NCBI GenBank assembly: GCA_025924215.1
Contig: JAICEJ010000007.1
Span: 1-33,241 of the forward strand
From: Candidatus Binatia bacterium
GTDB taxonomy: Bacteria > Desulfobacterota > Binatia > UBA9968
Length of the DNA: 33,241 nucleotides
Direction: 5' to 3'
Shown piece by piece: positions 30,458 through 33,241 of this stretch. The notes under the pieces are model-generated. The model saw only the letters and a list, made by a program, of their open reading frames with translations. It made no database searches and was not told the DNA's origin. The position numbers were made by a program, and so were the translations under genes. Each line of letters opens with the position of its first letter. Within the stretch, counting starts at the first letter, position 1.

Positions 30458-32290
30458 CTATGCCTTCTCCGCCGCTGCATTCCTACCTGCGATGAAACCC
30501 TGAGTCGTGCAGCGCCCCATGCCGTGCTGATTAAAGCCGCCTGCCGACTCGCCGGCGCAATAAAGTCCCGGGATCAGCTGTCCGTTGAGGTCGATCACCT
30601 GGCATTTCGCATTGATGCGTAGACCGGTGCGGGTGTCGTGAACCAGCGGAGTTCCCCAGGCGGCGTAAAACGGCGGCGTCTGAATCTTGAATTTGGGCGT
30701 CGGCTTGCCGAAATCTTTATCTTCTCCGGCATCGACAAACGAGTTGTACCGAGCCACCGTCGCTTCCAAGGTTGCGCCATTCATCGGCTTGGCCTGATAC
30801 TCGTTCTTTATCGCTACCGCCAAGTCCCCAAGCGTTTTCGCACTGAAAAAATACCCGTCGGGATCCACGTACGGCGGCGCCACATTCCAACCGTTACGAT
30901 TGACCGCGTCGGCGTCAAAGATCGCCCACACCGGACCGGGGGAATAATCCGGCGGCTGGGAATATTCGTTCATCGCCACCGCGGCGTTGAAAAAGTTATA
31001 CTTCGTCGGATGAAACTCTATGTTCTCATTGTTGCGATAATCGTTGGGCGTGTAAGGACAAATATCATTGCACACATTGCCGTGCGGGTAGTCACCCTTG
31101 GTTTCATCATAGAATCTCTTGCCGACCTGATTAACTAAAATGAGATCGTGCCAATTCTTGACGCTCAATCCCTGGGCTTTAACCACCGGGAAGATCGGGC
31201 TCTCAAGCTCCCACGTCATATAGTTGAATTTTGTGCCGATGGCGCGTTGGGTCCGGATGTTGTCGCCGTTTTCCAAAATCTGATTGGCAAAGCCCCAGAG
31301 TGATGCGCCAATGGCCATGCCAGCCAGTTCGCCGCTGGCGTCCTGGTAGGAGTAAGGCTCTCCGGCAACCTGCAACACATCGGTCAGACGCGGGTCGAAC
31401 ATGCGGCGGAAATGCAGATTACTGGTCATCCCGCCGGTGGCGACGACGATCCCCTTCTTGGCGCGAATGTTCACGTTGGGCTTGGTGCTGTCGATATTGC
31501 CATCGGTGCGGAAGCTTTTCAGCGGTTTCGACTCACTCGGCATAATCCGGGGCCGGTAGTAGGCTGACATCCCGACCACCCGCCGCGCGCCTTGCGTCTC
31601 ACGGATCAAGCTTGTCATCTTATAGTTTAACAGGAACTTTACGCCCTTCTTGCGCGCGCTTGCCTCGAGCGGCCGGATAAGACCGGTTCCCGGGCGGGCG
31701 TTTGGGCTTTCCGGCCCTGCGCCCTTCTTCCAGAACGTATGATTTTCCCGCGGCGCCGAGTTGCCGGTGGTATGCGCCCCTTGGTTGTCCGGCGGGATGT
31801 CCTTGAACTCCACGCCATTGGCGACTAGAAACTCATAAGTCGGCGCGCAGTGATCAGCAAAGGCGCGCATCACCTCACGATCGTTGTAGCGGTAATCCGG
31901 CCAACCATTCGGCTGCACTATCGACCAGTCGGTCAGATCGCTAAAGACCACGTCAGGAGAATCCTCGATACCGAATTTTCTCTGGGCGCTAGTCCCGCCG
32001 CCGAGCGGAATATTGCCGCCGCTCAAGATGGCGTGCCCGCCGACGTCGTAATTTGCTTCGACCACGATCACTGAAGCGCCCTCTTCGACCGCTCGGATAG
32101 CGGCAGGAAGACCGGCCGCTCCCGAACCGATCACGATCACGTCGGCTTCAAAATCCCAGGTCTGCGGCAATTTCCCATAGCTGGCGCCCAATGTGCCGGG
32201 TCCGAAGCTCTCATCGGTGTCATCTGCCGTTGCCGTGGTCGTCACCAAATCACGTCGTGAGAGATCGCTCTTTCGTCCGCCTATTTCCAT
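30458..32290 (-). CDS. FAD-dependent oxidoreductase (fumarate-reductase flavoprotein / 3-ketosteroid dehydrogenase-like)
   Basis: AGGAGA precedes ATG 32290 by 6 bases; an upstream in-frame TTG at 32308 is not needed. The 610-residue protein has an FAD Rossmann motif VIVIGSGAAGLPAAI (about 51-65), the fumarate-reductase-type GGHAILSGGNIPLGGGTS block, a flavin-binding KKGIVVATGG motif and the C-terminal GLYCAGESAGGFNQHGMGRC that closes the FAD site. Relatives reduce or oxidise C=C bonds next to carbonyl or carboxyl groups, as in fumarate reductase and steroid Delta1-dehydrogenase. The N-terminus reads LSRRDLVTTTATADD, a twin-arginine-like motif without the expected hydrophobic core. The substrate is unknown. 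A DoxX gene lies upstream on the same strand. Confidence 0.85.
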   Translation of the reverse strand: MEIGGRKSDLSRRDLVTTTATADDTDESFGPGTLGASYGKLPQTWDFEADVIVIGSGAAGLPAAIRAVEEGASVIVVEANYDVGGHAILSGGNIPLGGGTSAQRKFGIEDSPDVVFSDLTDWSIVQPNGWPDYRYNDREVMRAFADHCAPTYEFLVANGVEFKDIPPDNQGAHTTGNSAPRENHTFWKKGAGPESPNARPGTGLIRPLEASARKKGVKFLLNYKMTSLIRETQGARRVVGMSAYYRPRIMPSESKPLKSFRTDGNIDSTKPNVNIRAKKGIVVATGGMTSNLHFRRMFDPRLTDVLQVAGEPYSYQDASGELAGMAIGASLWGFANQILENGDNIRTQRAIGTKFNYMTWELESPIFPVVKAQGLSVKNWHDLILVNQVGKRFYDETKGDYPHGNVCNDICPYTPNDYRNNENIEFHPTKYNFFNAAVAMNEYSQPPDYSPGPVWAIFDADAVNRNGWNVAPPYVDPDGYFFSAKTLGDLAVAIKNEYQAKPMNGATLEATVARYNSFVDAGEDKDFGKPTPKFKIQTPPFYAAWGTPLVHDTRTGLRINAKCQVIDLNGQLIPGLYCAGESAGGFNQHGMGRCTTQGFIAGRNAAAEKA

Positions 32291-32401
32291 CCGTAACTCT
32301 CCTTTCAATGATCAGCTAATTAATTATCGATTCAACTACTTAATAAATTTTACGAAAGAGTTGCACTAGCATCGACAGCTCTTAGTAGGGCCGGAGGGAT
32401 T

Positions 32402-32893
32402 CTAGCGGCTGATCATCCGGTCGATTGAGAACGCCCCGGCACCGCCAAACAGAAGCGCCAGCGCCATGAGCAGCAGCGCAAGGGTATACTCGATTCCGCT
32501 TCCACCGCCTTTTTGCTGCAGAAAAAAACCGTGGCCCCAATGGCTTTTGAACATGGCCGTCGCAATAAAGATCGCCAGAAAGAAGGCTGCGGGCCTGACT
32601 AAGAAACCAAGCGCCATCGAGACTACGGTAAATAGTTCGACGAAGGTGCCGAACATGCCAATGGCAACAGGAATGTGATACTTGTTGCGCCAGTTAGTAA
32701 CCTGATCCTTGATGCCTTTGCCCCCGTGCCAGCCGAATGCATGCTGGGTGCCGTGAAAAAAAAACGTCACCGCCAAGCCAAAACGTAAAAACACATAGGA
32801 CAACGAGTTAGTCGTTTGAAATAACCAATCCACTCTTCCTCCGGATTTAACACCTGTTTTGATAGGGATCGAGCCGCCATCAAAGTTGTTCAT
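32402..32893 (-). CDS. DoxX family membrane protein
   Basis: The 163-residue product has four membrane helices and the DoxX pattern: FLRFGLAVTFFFHGTQHAFGWHGGKG, PVAIGMFGTFVELFTVVSMALG, FLVRPAAFFLAIFIATAMF with the following HWGHGFF, and IEYTLALLLMALALLFGGAG. DoxX proteins are small quinone-interacting or terminal-oxidase-associated membrane proteins of generally unclear role. The first 25 residues are polar, and the start ATG at 32893 has no obvious ribosome-binding site, so a later start is possible. It precedes the FAD oxidoreductase by 111 bases on the same strand and may be cotranscribed. Confidence 0.85.
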   Translation of the reverse strand: MNNFDGGSIPIKTGVKSGGRVDWLFQTTNSLSYVFLRFGLAVTFFFHGTQHAFGWHGGKGIKDQVTNWRNKYHIPVAIGMFGTFVELFTVVSMALGFLVRPAAFFLAIFIATAMFKSHWGHGFFLQQKGGGSGIEYTLALLLMALALLFGGAGAFSIDRMISR

Positions 32894-33133
32894 GCGATAC
32901 CCAGGCGATTACGATTATCCGTTTCTCTTATTTCAATTTTATCCCTCTCGTCAATCCGAAAGTTCGCGCCATCTTCATGGCAAGACCATAACGAGTGGGC
33001 ATTGATCGTCAGAATTATCCGGCAGGAAATTCTAGACCAGCGCAAAGAAAGCCGATGAGTTGACAGCGCCTGGCAATGATCATTGGATGAGAAATTTTTG
33101 AAGAAATTATTCCGTTGGCCCGCTTCGCGTGGT

Positions 33134-33241
33134 CTACAACTCTTCGCTTAGCCAAGCGGCGGCACTTGTGGTGTTATCAAACACGGCCACTCTGAAGCCG
33201 CGGCTACATAGCGAATCACGCAGCAGCTGCAGCCGCCCGCA
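33134..33241 (-). CDS. Unidentified protein, C-terminal fragment
   Basis: A minus-strand frame is open from the window edge to TAG at 33134-33136 and encodes 35 residues ending RGFRVAVFDNTTSAAAWLSEEL. The pattern of an exposed FRVAVFD strand followed by a short A-rich helix is typical of the last strand and helix of STAS-like or SpoIIAA-like small domains. The family cannot be fixed from so short a piece. Confidence 0.5.
   Translation of the reverse strand, partial: CGRLQLLRDSLCSRGFRVAVFDNTTSAAAWLSEEL

Overview
The window is a chromosomal stretch from a Gram-negative bacterium. Evidence for this is a Tat-exported glucan protein (OpgD), an OpgC-type membrane transferase, a lipobox-bearing secreted hydrolase and an MsbA-like exporter. 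The mix of a ring-hydroxylating dioxygenase, a fumarylacetoacetate hydrolase, an NMT1-type binding protein, a ketosteroid-dehydrogenase-like flavoprotein and DUF1059/DUF6496 small proteins resembles soil or subsurface uncultured lineages (Binatota, Rokubacteria, Tectomicrobia, Deltaproteobacteria-like). That placement is an impression from gene content, not a phylogeny. I see no rRNA, tRNA, CRISPR array or insertion sequence.

Layout. 1-9300 is a mixed region. It holds the end of an aromatic-ring dioxygenase operon (alpha tail plus beta subunit), a 41-residue zinc-finger protein, a DUF2231-Rieske membrane protein, a FAH-family hydrolase, a Tat-exported OpgD, a basic DUF6496 protein, two MFS transporters, a GGQ release-factor-like protein and a TFIIB-type zinc-ribbon protein. 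9285-9974 is a long divergent intergenic region with repeated palindromic motifs. 9975-25235 is one co-directional locus with many overlapping or tightly spaced genes: a glycoside hydrolase-GT2 fusion, an ABC exporter, a methyltransferase, two tandem paralogous glycosyltransferases, a YdjC/ChbG-like deacetylase, two more methyltransferases, a secreted glycoside hydrolase lipoprotein with a C-terminal carbohydrate-binding-like domain, and two GT39-type membrane glycosyltransferases. 25629-27742 is a coupled pair: OpgC with an antitoxin-like N-terminus, and a secreted SGNH-like protein. 27793-33241 returns to metabolic genes: an orphan substrate-binding protein, a DUF1059 protein, an alpha/beta hydrolase, an FAD oxidoreductase, a DoxX protein and the tail of an unidentified gene.

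How the genes may work together. The central locus carries the parts needed to polymerise a glycan at the inner membrane (GH-GT2), export it or a lipid-linked precursor (ABC), and decorate it (two GT-B enzymes, two GT-C enzymes, deacetylase, three methyltransferases). A surface or periplasmic hydrolase could then trim it. The nearby OpgC/SGNH pair and OpgD suggest a connection with periplasmic glucan metabolism. The fusion-plus-exporter start recalls NdvB/NdvC plus NdvA of cyclic beta-glucan synthesis, but the GH domain looks like clan GH-A with a GH2/GH5-like layout, and the decoration genes are different. The product is unknown. This locus is the best candidate here for an undescribed system.
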